Source: Plotosus lineatus (taxonomy: Eukaryota; Chordata; Actinopteri; Siluriformes; Plotosidae). From it: DNA of 64,000 nt. The stretch covers positions 21,160,001-21,224,000 of the forward strand of contig CM045731.1 in assembly GCA_024760905.1 (NCBI GenBank). Reading direction: 5' to 3'. A program made the translations under genes and the position numbers. Under the pieces are notes generated by a model. It ran no database searches. It was not told the DNA's origin and worked only from the letters and a program-made list of their open reading frames with translations. Every line of letters begins with the position of its first letter. The stretch's first letter is position 1. Of this stretch, positions 63,926-64,000 are shown piece after piece.

Positions 63926-64000
63926 ACTCTTACACCACACTTAATCTTGAGTGGGGCCGATGGGAGTGGGGCCGGTGGGGTAGCGGTGATGCGGAATAAT

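Overview
The window is vertebrate, almost certainly teleost fish, nuclear DNA. Protein-coding sequence is broken into small exons with GT-AG (twice GC-AG) splice sites, and the rest is dense with transposons of kinds typical of fish: RTE and L2-type LINEs, tRNA-headed SINEs, Tc1/mariner, pogo-like, piggyBac-like and hAT elements, plus long microsatellites. I cannot name the species from the sequence.

Two host genes lie tail to tail. On the + strand, 1589-18013 holds the 3' seven coding exons of a GABA-A receptor rho subunit (rho-1 type, gabrr1). These cover most of the extracellular ligand-binding domain, the Cys-loop, TM1-TM4 and the stop codon. Exons 1-2 lie left of the window. On the - strand, 63202 down to 28513 holds what looks like a complete WD-repeat plus coiled-coil ciliary gene of the CFAP57 (WDR65/FAP57) family. 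I could chain 30 coding exons with fully consistent reading phase (4275 nt, about 1424 aa), including a 21-nt first exon and several exons too short to show as plain open frames.

Layout: 1-1588, transposon remnants in a gabrr1 intron. 1589-18013, gabrr1, with introns loaded with SINEs, a piggyBac-like element, a Tc1-like element split by a LINE, an L2-type fragment and a second LINE. 18014-28400, intergenic, with a 2.5-kb RTE LINE, pogo-like and hAT elements (one hAT inside another) and old LINE relics. 28421-63202, the CFAP57-like gene; its introns carry two minisatellites of 35-39 bp period, a third degenerate one, a 540-bp AAT array, RTE fragments and many SINEs. 63203-64000, the upstream flank with a possible promoter and a decayed SINE.

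The most interesting points are these. (1) The CFAP57-like gene has an internally duplicated block of coiled-coil exons. (2) It has a C-terminal extension that itself looks like a two-exon tandem duplication with alignable introns. (3) A tRNA-headed SINE family carries interchangeable 3' tails, one of which is a 5'-to-3' deletion fusion of the resident RTE LINE; intermediate deletion products are present in the same window. (4) A 39-bp minisatellite appears to have been seeded from inside a pogo-like MITE. All family names rest on my recognition of the translated sequence, without any database search.
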